Assembly: GCA_019751575.1 (NCBI GenBank)
Contig: JAIENF010000753.1
Location: forward strand, 1-9,902
DNA from: Burkholderiales bacterium
GTDB taxonomy: Bacteria; Pseudomonadota; Gammaproteobacteria; Burkholderiales; CAIKXV01
Reading direction: 5' to 3'
Length of the DNA: 9,902 nt
Each line of letters begins with the position of its first letter. The stretch's first letter is position 1. Under the pieces are notes generated by a model, which saw only the letters and a program-made list of their open reading frames with translations, was not told where the DNA came from and did no database searches. Of this stretch, positions 1 to 6,606 are shown piece after piece. The position numbers and the translations under genes are program-made.

Positions 1-1
1 G

Positions 2-1324
2 GTGCTGAACGACCTGCGCGGCCGCATCGCGGTGCAGGTCGACGGCCAGATGACGACCGGCCGCGACGTGGTCATCGGCGCCATGCTGGGCGCCGACGAG
101 TTCGGCTTCGCCACGGCACCGCTGGTGGCGGAAGGCTGCATCATGATGCGCAAGTGCCACCTGAACACCTGCCCGGTCGGCGTCGCCACCCAGGACCCCG
201 AACTGCGCAAGCGCTTCCAGGGCAAGCCCGAGCATGTGATCAATTTCTTCTTCTACATCGCTGAAGAGATCCGTGAACTCATGGCACAGCTGGGCGTGCG
301 CCAGTTCAGCGATCTGATCGGCCGTGCCGACCTGCTCGACATGAAGAAGGGCATCGAGCACTGGAAGGCGAAGGGACTCGACTTCTCGCGCATCTTCCAC
401 CAGCCGGCGGTGCATGAATCGATCGCACGCCACCAGCGCGAAGAACAGGACCACGGCATCGCCGGGGCCCTCGACCACCGCCTGATCGAGCTCGCGATGC
501 CCGCGCTCGAGCGGCGCGAGAAGGTCACCATCGAGATGCCGATCCGCAACGGCAACCGCACCGCGGGCACGATGCTGTCGGGCGAGGTCGCGCGGCGCTA
601 CGGCCACGAGGGACTGGACGAAGACACCATCCACATCCGGTTCGCGGGATCGGCCGGCCAGAGCCTGGGCGCATTCCTCGCGCGCGGGATCACCATCGAC
701 CTGATCGGCGAGGGCAACGACTACGTCGGCAAGGGCCTGTCCGGCGGGCGCATCATCGTCCAGCCGTCGCCCAAGTTCGTCGGCGAGCCGCACGAGAACA
801 TCATCGTCGGCAACACGGTGCTCTATGGCGCGATCGCGGGCCAGGCCTTCTTCCGGGGCGTCGCGGGCGAGCGGTTCGCGGTGCGCAACTCGGGCGCCGA
901 TGCGGTGGTCGAGGGCGTCGGCGACCATGGGTGCGAATACATGACGGGCGGCACGGTGCTGGTGCTGGGCCGCACCGGACGCAACTTCGGCGCGGGCATG
1001 AGCGGCGGCATCGCCTACGTGCTCGACGAGGACGGCCAGTTCGGCGAGCGTTGCAACCTGGCCATGGTCGCGATCGAGCCGCTGCTTGCCGAGTCGGAGC
1101 AGGAAGGCCGGCTGGCACGCGACCTGTGGCATCGCGGGCAGTCCGACGAAGCCATCGTGCGCGAGATGCTCGCCAGCCATGCGCAGCTGTCCGGCAGCGC
1201 GCGGGCGAAGGCCATGCTCGCCGACTGGGCGAACTGGCGCGGGCGTTTCGTGAAGGTGTTCCCGACGGAGTACCGGCGTGCGCTGGGCGAGATGGCCGCC
1301 AGCCGCAGCCGGATGGCGGCGTAG
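2..1324 (+). CDS. gltB: Glutamate synthase (NADPH) large subunit, C-terminal 440 residues; 5' end outside window
   Basis: This is the C-terminal part of the GltB/alpha subunit of glutamate synthase (GOGAT). GltB hydrolyses glutamine and passes the ammonia to the FMN site, where 2-oxoglutarate becomes glutamate. The fragment starts in the FMN-binding synthase domain. Cysteines 46, 52 and 57 of the fragment have the C-x5-C-x4-C spacing of the 3Fe-4S cluster in the family, inside the segment [16 protein letters not shown]. From about residue 195 to 400 the glycine-rich GXGXG beta-helix domain is clear (GLSGG at 245-249, GAGMSGG at 330-336). Family members are about 1,500 residues, so the N-terminal glutaminase and central domains lie upstream. 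The first codon (GTG) is internal, not a start. gltD follows 88 nt downstream, as expected for the two-subunit bacterial enzyme. No frameshift is visible and TAG ends the frame at 1322-1324. Confidence 0.97.
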   Translation: MLNDLRGRIAVQVDGQMTTGRDVVIGAMLGADEFGFATAPLVAEGCIMMRKCHLNTCPVGVATQDPELRKRFQGKPEHVINFFFYIAEEIRELMAQLGVRQFSDLIGRADLLDMKKGIEHWKAKGLDFSRIFHQPAVHESIARHQREEQDHGIAGALDHRLIELAMPALERREKVTIEMPIRNGNRTAGTMLSGEVARRYGHEGLDEDTIHIRFAGSAGQSLGAFLARGITIDLIGEGNDYVGKGLSGGRIIVQPSPKFVGEPHENIIVGNTVLYGAIAGQAFFRGVAGERFAVRNSGADAVVEGVGDHGCEYMTGGTVLVLGRTGRNFGAGMSGGIAYVLDEDGQFGERCNLAMVAIEPLLAESEQEGRLARDLWHRGQSDEAIVREMLASHAQLSGSARAKAMLADWANWRGRFVKVFPTEYRRALGEMAASRSRMAA

Positions 1325-1355
1325 GCCGGGGCCGGGCCTCCAGTCGCATGAAGAC

Positions 1356-1372
1356 CGGCAGCGCACCTGCCG
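1356..1372 (+). other. Short GC-rich hairpin in the gltB-gltD spacer
   Basis: CGGCAG (1356-1361) and CTGCCG (1367-1372) are perfect inverted repeats around a 5-nt loop, giving a 6-bp stem. A second weaker one (AGGCC at 1323-1327, GGCCT at 1335-1339) overlaps the gltB stop codon. Neither is followed by a T tract, so I do not call a terminator. The 88-nt spacer holds no open frame of note. The hairpins could tune mRNA stability or the GltB:GltD ratio, but in DNA this GC-rich such stems also occur by chance. Confidence 0.25.
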
Positions 1373-1412
1373 CGGGTTGAACCACTGCACCACCTGAACA
1401 GCAAGGACGGCA

Positions 1413-2897
1413 ATGGGCAAGATCACCGGGTTCATGGAATTCGAGCGGGTCGACGAATCGTACGAGGCACCGCAGTCGCGGGTGAAGCACTACCGCGAGT
1501 TCGTGCTTCGCCTGACCGATGATGCAGCCAAGGTGCAGGGCGCCCGCTGCATGGACTGCGGCACGCCGTTCTGCATGAACGGCTGCCCGGTCAACAACAT
1601 CATCCCCGACTGGAACGACCTGGTGTTCAACCAGGAATGGAAGCAGGCGCTCGACACGCTGCACTCGACGAACAACTTCCCCGAGTTCACCGGCCGCATC
1701 TGCCCCGCGCCCTGCGAGGCAGCCTGCACGCTGAACATCAACGCCGATGCCGTCGGCATCAAGTCGATCGAGCACGCGATCATCGACAAGGGCTGGGAGA
1801 ACGGCTGGGTCGTGCCGCAGGTGCCCGAGCGCCGCACCGGCCGCAAGGTCGCGATCGTCGGCTCGGGGCCGGCCGGGCTGGCCTGCGCGCAGCAACTCGC
1901 ACGCGCCGGGCATGCGGTCACCGTGTTCGAGAAGAGCGACCGCATCGGCGGCCTGCTGCGCTATGGCATCCCCGACTTCAAGATGGAGAAGTCGCACATC
2001 GACCGCCGCATCGACCAGATGAAGGCCGAAGGCGTCGAGTTCCGCGTGGGCACGCTGGTCGGCAAGGTCGATGCGCCCGGCGTGAGCGCGGACGCGGCAA
2101 GGACGGTGTCGCCGGAACAGCTCACGAGCGAGTTCGACGCGGTCGTGCTGGCTGGCGGCGCCGAAGTCCCGCGCGACCTGCCGGTGCCCGGCCGCAGCCT
2201 GCGCGGCATCCATTACGCGATGGAGTTCCTTCCCCAGCAGAACAAGGTCGTGGCGGGCGACAAGGTGAGCGGGCAGTTGATGGCCACCGGCAAGCATGTG
2301 GTGGTGATCGGCGGTGGCGACACCGGGTCCGACTGCGTCGGCACGTCGAACCGGCATGGCGCGGCCGCGGTCACCCAGTTCGAGCTGCTGCCGCAGCCGC
2401 CTGAAGAGGAAGACAAGCCCCTGGTCTGGCCCTACTGGCCGATCCGCCTGCGCACATCCTCGTCGCACGAGGAAGGCTGCGAGCGCGACTGGGCGGTCAC
2501 CACCAAGTCGTTCAAGGACGACGGGCATGGCAACGTCACCGCGTTGATCGGCGCCCGGGTCGAGTGGGCGAAGGACGAAGCCAGCGGCCAGATGAAGATG
2601 CGCGAGGTGCCCGGTTCGGAATTCGAGGTGAAGGCCGACCTGGTGCTGTTCGCGATGGGATTCACCGGCCCGGTCGGCAGCGTGCTCGACACCTTCGGCG
2701 TGAGCCGCGATGCGCGGGGCAATGCGCAGGCCACCACCGAGGGCGCCAGCAGCTACGCGACCAGCGCGCCAAAGGTGTTTGCGGCCGGCGACATGCGCCG
2801 CGGCCAGTCGCTGGTGGTGTGGGCGATCCGCGAGGGGCGGCAGTGCGCCCGCGCGGTCGACGCGTTCCTGATGGGCAGTTCCGACCTGCCCCGCTGA
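1413..2897 (+). CDS. gltD: Glutamate synthase (NADPH) small subunit
   Basis: GltD is the beta subunit of cytosolic glutamate synthase. It takes electrons from NADPH onto FAD and passes them through 4Fe-4S clusters to the GltB FMN. The N-terminal region carries C46, C49, C54 and C58, then C97, C101 and C105, the cysteine-rich pattern of the family's iron-sulfur domain. A FAD-binding Rossmann motif GSGPAG is at 150-155. The pyridine-nucleotide motif GGGDTGSD is at 300-307, and the second FAD segment [10 protein letters not shown] is near 455-464. The length, 494 residues, is normal for the betaproteobacterial type. The ATG at 1413 follows AAGGA at 1403-1407, a good ribosome-binding site. The gene is probably co-transcribed with gltB. 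The TGA at 2895-2897 is followed by a 77-nt gap to hemE. Nothing appears broken or fused. Confidence 0.98.
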   Translation: MGKITGFMEFERVDESYEAPQSRVKHYREFVLRLTDDAAKVQGARCMDCGTPFCMNGCPVNNIIPDWNDLVFNQEWKQALDTLHSTNNFPEFTGRICPAPCEAACTLNINADAVGIKSIEHAIIDKGWENGWVVPQVPERRTGRKVAIVGSGPAGLACAQQLARAGHAVTVFEKSDRIGGLLRYGIPDFKMEKSHIDRRIDQMKAEGVEFRVGTLVGKVDAPGVSADAARTVSPEQLTSEFDAVVLAGGAEVPRDLPVPGRSLRGIHYAMEFLPQQNKVVAGDKVSGQLMATGKHVVVIGGGDTGSDCVGTSNRHGAAAVTQFELLPQPPEEEDKPLVWPYWPIRLRTSSSHEEGCERDWAVTTKSFKDDGHGNVTALIGARVEWAKDEASGQMKMREVPGSEFEVKADLVLFAMGFTGPVGSVLDTFGVSRDARGNAQATTEGASSYATSAPKVFAAGDMRRGQSLVVWAIREGRQCARAVDAFLMGSSDLPR

Positions 2898-2918
2898 TCA
2901 CGCGCCCGGCACCTCTCC

Positions 2919-2924
2919 TATACT
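2919..2924 (+). promoter_or_regulatory. Candidate -10 box for hemE (TATACT)
   Basis: TATACT at 2919-2924 matches the sigma-70 -10 consensus at 5 of 6 positions. It stands out in a GC-rich 77-nt spacer, 50 nt before the hemE ATG. No convincing -35 hexamer lies 16-18 bp upstream, where the gltD stop region sits, so this may be weak or need an activator. A perfect palindrome CGCCCGGGCG (2931-2940) and a 5-bp stem (GGCGG 2937-2941, CCGCC 2946-2950) lie in the presumed leader. Confidence 0.4.
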
Positions 2925-2974
2925 CGGCATCGCCCGGGCGGGGATCCGCCGGCCCGGAATGACAGGAACCGTAC

Positions 2975-4045
2975 ATGTCCACTCTCCGTAACGACCGGCT
3001 GCTGCGCGCCCTGATGCGCCAGCCGGTCGACCAGACCCCGGTCTGGGTGATGCGCCAGGCCGGGCGCTACCTGCCCGAGTACAACCAGACCCGCGCGCGC
3101 GCCGGCAGCTTCGTCAAGCTGATGAAGTCGCCGACGATGGCTGCCGAGGTCACGCTGCAGCCGCTCGAGCGTTTCGACCTCGATGCGGCGATCGTCTTCT
3201 CGGACATCCTGACCGTGCCGGATGCCATGGGCCTCGGGCTGTACTTCGCCGAGGGCGAGGGTCCGCGTTTCGAGCGTCCGCTGCGAGACGCCCAGTCGAT
3301 CGAGTCGCTGCGCCTGCCCGATCCGGACACCGACCTGCGCTACGTGATGGACGCGATCTCGGAATGCCGCAAGGGCATCGACGGGAAGGTCCCGCTGATC
3401 GGCTTCTCCGGCAGCCCGTTCACGCTGGCCTGCTACATGATCGAAGGCGGCGGCAGCGACGACTTCGCCCGGGTCAAGCAGATGATGTACACCGACCCGA
3501 AGCTGATGCACAAGCTGCTCGACACCAACGCCCGGGCGATCAGCGTCTACCTGGACGCGCAGATCGCCGCCGGTGCCCAGGCCGTGATGCTGTTCGACAC
3601 CTGGGGCGGCACCCTGTCGGCCGAGCGCTACCGCGATTTCTCGCTGCGCTACCTGCAGCAGATCGTCAGCTCGATCCGCCGCGAAGCCGAGGGCCGCAAG
3701 GTCCCGGTGATCGTGTTCACCAAGGGCGGGGCCGTCTGGCTGGAGTCGATCGCGGCGATCGGGGCCGATGCCGTGGCCGTCGACTGGACGATCGACATCG
3801 GCGAGGCGCGCCGCCGCATCGGCGACAAGGTGGCGATCCAGGGCAACCTGGATCCGCTGGTGATGCTGACCAACCGCGAGACGATCGAGGACGAGGTCGA
3901 GAAGATCCTCGCCAGCTACGGTCCGGGTCCCGGCCATGTATTCAACCTCGGGCACGGCATCACCCGGTTCACGCCGCCCGAGAACGTCGGTTTCCTGGTC
4001 GATGCAGTGCACCAGCGCAGCATGCGTTTCCATACCCCTCCCTGA
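2975..4045 (+). CDS. hemE: Uroporphyrinogen decarboxylase
   Basis: HemE removes the four acetate carboxyl groups of uroporphyrinogen III to give coproporphyrinogen III. It acts in the cytosol, needs no cofactor and is an early step on the haem branch. Both family signatures are present: [15 protein letters not shown] at residues 22-36 (substrate-binding arginines) and GFSGSPFT just before Y154. D77, in the segment [13 protein letters not shown], matches the catalytic aspartate (Asp86 in the human enzyme). Y154 and H327 (in NLGHGI) match the human active-site Tyr164 and His339 by motif. The length of 356 residues is typical. The ATG at 2975 has AGGA at 2964-2967, 7 nt upstream. The gene lies between gltD and priA on the same strand and probably has its own promoter. 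No clear terminator follows. Confidence 0.98.
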   Translation: MSTLRNDRLLRALMRQPVDQTPVWVMRQAGRYLPEYNQTRARAGSFVKLMKSPTMAAEVTLQPLERFDLDAAIVFSDILTVPDAMGLGLYFAEGEGPRFERPLRDAQSIESLRLPDPDTDLRYVMDAISECRKGIDGKVPLIGFSGSPFTLACYMIEGGGSDDFARVKQMMYTDPKLMHKLLDTNARAISVYLDAQIAAGAQAVMLFDTWGGTLSAERYRDFSLRYLQQIVSSIRREAEGRKVPVIVFTKGGAVWLESIAAIGADAVAVDWTIDIGEARRRIGDKVAIQGNLDPLVMLTNRETIEDEVEKILASYGPGPGHVFNLGHGITRFTPPENVGFLVDAVHQRSMRFHTPP

Positions 4046-4080
4046 CGCCAGGCAGGCCGGCGGGAATCGGGCAGTGGAGC

Positions 4081-4089
4081 TTATGCACA
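4081..4089 (+). promoter_or_regulatory. DnaA-box-like nonamer TTATGCACA
   Basis: TTATGCACA fits the relaxed DnaA-box consensus TTATNCACA. It lies 36 nt after the hemE stop in non-coding DNA. A weaker 7-of-9 match, TTCTCGACA, follows at 4119-4127. Its significance comes from the stronger boxes about 160 bp downstream at the start of priA. Confidence 0.5.
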
Positions 4090-4124
4090 AGCTGCCCGAA
4101 ACCGTCACATTCGGCTCATTCTCG

Positions 4125-4141
4125 ACAGGTTCTGAACAGGT
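4125..4141 (+). repeat. Direct repeat ACAGGT with 11-bp period around GTTCTGAAC
   Basis: ACAGGT occurs at 4125-4130 and again at 4136-4141, one DNA turn apart. The small palindrome GTTC-T-GAAC (4129-4137) lies across the gap. The arrangement could be a regulator half-site pair in the hemE-priA spacer. I cannot assign it to a known regulator, and it does not have the CTGT-N8-ACAG spacing of a LexA site. Confidence 0.25.
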
Positions 4142-4150
4142 CTTCCTAAC

Positions 4151-4187
4151 CGTCTGAATTAGTTGAACTTCTACGATATTTTCCGAT
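4151..4187 (+). other. AT-rich segment in the hemE-priA spacer
   Basis: Only 13 of these 37 bases are G or C (about 35%), against roughly two thirds for the surroundings. It sits between the DnaA-box-like nonamers at 4081 and those at 4242-4262. It could be promoter DNA (GATATT at 4175-4180 is a 4-of-6 match to a -10 box) or an easily melted element of the kind found beside DnaA boxes at origins. It contains no open frame that I would call a gene. Confidence 0.45.
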
Positions 4188-4218
4188 CTCGCGAGCGGTC
4201 TGCGCCCCACCGGGACCC

Positions 4219-4224
4219 TTGACA
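4219..4224 (+). promoter_or_regulatory. Candidate -35 box TTGACA for priA
   Basis: This is a perfect sigma-70 -35 hexamer. The best-placed -10 candidates are poor: AATTAT at 4240-4245 (4 of 6, 15-bp spacer) or TATCGA at 4243-4248 (3 of 6, 18-bp spacer). Either would overlap the DnaA-box pair at 4242-4262 and put transcription start near 4250-4255, downstream of the GTG at 4232. If the promoter is real, PriA must start further in. Confidence 0.4.
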
Positions 4225-4231
4225 AGTCGCT

Positions 4232-6517
4232 GTGGCGAAAATTATCGACAAAGTTATCCACAGCCCTGACCTGTCGCCGCGCGTCGAAGCGGCTGCGCTG
4301 CCGAGGTATGTGCAGGTGGCGCTGGACGTGCCGCTGGATCGCCTGTTCGATTACCGGAACATCGATGCAACGGCCGCGGATATCGGCCGTCGCGTGCAGG
4401 TTCCCTTCGGCCGCACCCGGACTACCGGGATCATTGCAGCGCTTTCGGACAGCACCGACCTGCCGGCGGGCCAGTTGAAGGCGATCGGCGGGATAGACCG
4501 CACGCTGCTGCCGATCCCGCCAGACGTGTTCGACACGCTGCGTTTCGCGAGCGGCTACTACCAGCACCCGTTTGGCGCCGCATTGTTCGCTGCGCTGCCC
4601 CCGGCCGTTCCTGCTGCCGCCCTGGCGCGGGAACCCCGCCCGGAGGCGTGGTCGCTCACCGACGAAGGCCGGGCACGCCAGTCGGCGTGGCAGGGCCGGC
4701 CCGCCCCGAAGCAGCAGGCACTGCTCGACCGGCTGGCCGGGGCACCGGCAGTCACCGAGGCGCAGCTGCATCCGGCCGAGGGCCGGGACCCGGGCATTGC
4801 CGCCCTGCTGCGTCGATTCAGGACGATGGGGTGGGTCGTTCCGGCCAGCGATGTTGCGCAGCATCCCGGCGAGGATCCGGCTGCCGATGGCGGCGCCGAC
4901 ACTGGGTTCTCGCTCAACGCGGGGCAGCAGGCGACGGTCGATTCGCTGCGCGAAGGGCTCGGAAGGTTCGGCGTGCACCTGCTGTTCGGGGTCACCGGCA
5001 GCGGCAAGACCACCGTCTATGCGCGCACCATGGAGCAGGCGCTGGCCCGGGGCCACCAGGTGCTCATGCTGGTCCCCGAGATCAACCTCACGCCCCAGCT
5101 CGACGCCGCATTGCGCAGCGACCTGCCGGGTGCAAGCTTCGTCGTGCTGCACAGCGGACTGCCCGCCGCCGAGCGCGCGCGGCGCTGGCTGGCTGCGGCC
5201 AGCGGCCTCGCCGACGTGGTGGTCGGCACCCGGCTGGCCGCGTTCACCCCGATGCCGCGGCTGGGGCTGGTGGTGGTCGACGAAGAGCACGACGCGTCGT
5301 TCAAGCAGGAAGAGGGCTTGCGTTACCACGCGCGCGACGTGCTGGTCTGGCGCGCCCGTGCGCGCGATGTCCCGGTCGTGCTGGGCAGCGCCACGCCCGT
5401 GCTCGAAACCCTGCACAACGCGCAGTCCGGGCGCTATCGGATGCTGCGTCTCGACGTGCGTCCAACCGGACCGATGCCGGCGATCGACATCATCGACCTG
5501 CGCCGCTACCCGCGGATTGCTGCGCACAAGCCGGAGCCCTCGGAGCCGCTGCTGAAGGCGCTCGCGGCGCAGATCGAGCGCGGCGAACAGGGCCTGGTGC
5601 TGCTCAACCGGCGCGGCTACTCCCCGGCGCTCCGCTGCAACGGCTGCGGATGGGTCGCCGGCTGCCCGCGGTGCAGCGCGCGGTTCGTGCTGCACCAGCG
5701 GCAGCACACGCTGCGCTGCCATCATTGCGGGCAGGCCGAGCGCCCGCCCCGTGCCTGCCCCACCTGCGGCAACCCGGACCTGACCGCGCTCGGCCTGGGC
5801 ACCGAGCGCCTGGAGGAAACGCTGGCGCGTCTCCTGCCGGGCGCGCGCATCCTTCGCATCGATCGCGACACGGTACGCACCGCGGCAGCCTGGGAACAGG
5901 CCCGCGAGCGCATCCGGCGGCGCGAAGTGGACCTGCTGGTGGGCACCCAGATGCTCGCCAAGGGCCATGACTTCCCGAGGCTCACCCTGGTCGGCGTGGT
6001 CGACAGCGACCAGGCGCTGTACAGCAGCGACTTCCGCGCACCCGAACGACTGTTCGCACTGCTGACCCAGGTCGCCGGTCGCGCCGGTCGCGCCGACCTG
6101 CCCGGACGGGTGATGATCGAGACGTCCATCCCGCAGCATCCGCTGTTCGGCGCACTTGCCCGCCACGACTACTCGACGTTCGCCGGGCAGTTGCTGGACG
6201 AGCGGCGCCAGATGCGGCTGCCGCCCTTCTCGTCGCAGGCGATCCTGCGCGCCGACGCGGCCGTGCTTGCCGAAGCCATCGAATTCCTCGCCGCTGCCGC
6301 GGCACTCGCGCCCGGCGTCGATCCTTCGATCACGGTCTACGATCCCGTGCCTGCGCTGCTGGTCCGGCGGGCCGGACGCGAGCGCGCCCAGCTGCTGGTG
6401 CAATCTGCGAGCCGGGGACGGTTCCAGCGCTTCCTGGGTTCATGGCGCCAGGCGATCGCGGCGCAACGACAGTCGAAGGTGCACTGGATCCTGGACGTCG
6501 ACCCGCTCGAACTGTGA
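4232..6517 (+). CDS. priA: Replication restart helicase PriA; start codon uncertain
   Basis: PriA recognises stalled forks and D-loops, remodels them as a superfamily 2 3'-to-5' helicase, and starts reassembly of the primosome. With numbering from GTG 4232: the DNA-binding start VALDVPLDRLFDY is at 29-41, Walker A GVTGSGKTT at 253-261, and the DEEH box at 350-353, followed by GSATP. The zinc-binding domain has all eight cysteines (469, 472, 478, 481, 496, 499, 509, 512). Helicase motif VI QVAGRAGR lies around 613-620. The length is 761 residues, against 732 in E. coli, which has only five residues before its VALPVPL. The first 26 residues here look non-conserved, are partly encoded by DnaA boxes, and have no ribosome-binding site. 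Starts at GTG 4310 (735 residues) or GTG 4316 (733; GAGG at 4303-4306, 9 nt upstream) are therefore plausible. The identity is firm; the 5' end is not. Confidence 0.96.
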   Translation: MAKIIDKVIHSPDLSPRVEAAALPRYVQVALDVPLDRLFDYRNIDATAADIGRRVQVPFGRTRTTGIIAALSDSTDLPAGQLKAIGGIDRTLLPIPPDVFDTLRFASGYYQHPFGAALFAALPPAVPAAALAREPRPEAWSLTDEGRARQSAWQGRPAPKQQALLDRLAGAPAVTEAQLHPAEGRDPGIAALLRRFRTMGWVVPASDVAQHPGEDPAADGGADTGFSLNAGQQATVDSLREGLGRFGVHLLFGVTGSGKTTVYARTMEQALARGHQVLMLVPEINLTPQLDAALRSDLPGASFVVLHSGLPAAERARRWLAAASGLADVVVGTRLAAFTPMPRLGLVVVDEEHDASFKQEEGLRYHARDVLVWRARARDVPVVLGSATPVLETLHNAQSGRYRMLRLDVRPTGPMPAIDIIDLRRYPRIAAHKPEPSEPLLKALAAQIERGEQGLVLLNRRGYSPALRCNGCGWVAGCPRCSARFVLHQRQHTLRCHHCGQAERPPRACPTCGNPDLTALGLGTERLEETLARLLPGARILRIDRDTVRTAAAWEQARERIRRREVDLLVGTQMLAKGHDFPRLTLVGVVDSDQALYSSDFRAPERLFALLTQVAGRAGRADLPGRVMIETSIPQHPLFGALARHDYSTFAGQLLDERRQMRLPPFSSQAILRADAAVLAEAIEFLAAAAALAPGVDPSITVYDPVPALLVRRAGRERAQLLVQSASRGRFQRFLGSWRQAIAAQRQSKVHWILDVDPLEL
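4242..4262 (+). promoter_or_regulatory. Tandem DnaA boxes at the 5' end of priA
   Basis: TTATCCACA at 4254-4262 is a perfect match to the strong DnaA-box consensus. TTATCGACA at 4242-4250 matches 8 of 9 in the same orientation, 12 bp upstream start to start. A reverse-strand 7-of-9 match (TGTGGCGAA as read on +) is at 4231-4239. The boxes follow the TTGACA at 4219-4224 and precede the conserved part of PriA. DnaA binding here could repress or gate priA, or could serve replication initiation. Confidence 0.65.
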
Positions 6518-6561
6518 TCGCCGTCGCGCGAATCAGGCCCCTGAACGAAGGCTGCGCAAAG

Positions 6562-6567
6562 TAAACT
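6562..6567 (+). promoter_or_regulatory. Candidate -10 box for argS (TAAACT)
   Basis: TAAACT at 6562-6567 matches 4 of 6 consensus positions and sits in a locally A-rich run in the 89-nt gap between priA and argS. No good -35 was found; CTGAAC at 6541-6546 is a weak candidate at 15 bp. Transcription would start near 6574, which excludes the ATG at 6568 and favours the ATG at 6607. Confidence 0.4.
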
Positions 6568-6606
6568 ATGGCGCCTGAAGCCAGACCCGAAGATGACGAT
6601 ACACCG

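Noticed and set aside
801..2528. A 575-codon open frame on the minus strand opposite gltB and gltD
   Set aside because: It is another antisense shadow, with Arg/His/Pro-rich translation, no domain, and complete overlap with gltB and gltD.
4046..4062. Possible terminator after hemE (CGCC 4046-4049 with GGCG 4059-4062)
   Set aside because: The stem is only 4 bp and no T tract follows, so it does not meet the standard for an intrinsic terminator.
4121..4141. LexA/SOS box upstream of priA
   Set aside because: ACAG is present but no CTGT lies 8 bp before it. The spacing does not fit the CTGT-N8-ACAG site.
2918..6403. A 1,161-codon open frame on the minus strand opposite hemE and priA
   Set aside because: It is a shadow frame of GC-rich coding DNA. 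Its translation is rich in Arg, His, Gln, Asp and Val without any recognisable domain. It runs across two well-supported genes and their spacer, and the + strand genes have intact family motifs throughout.
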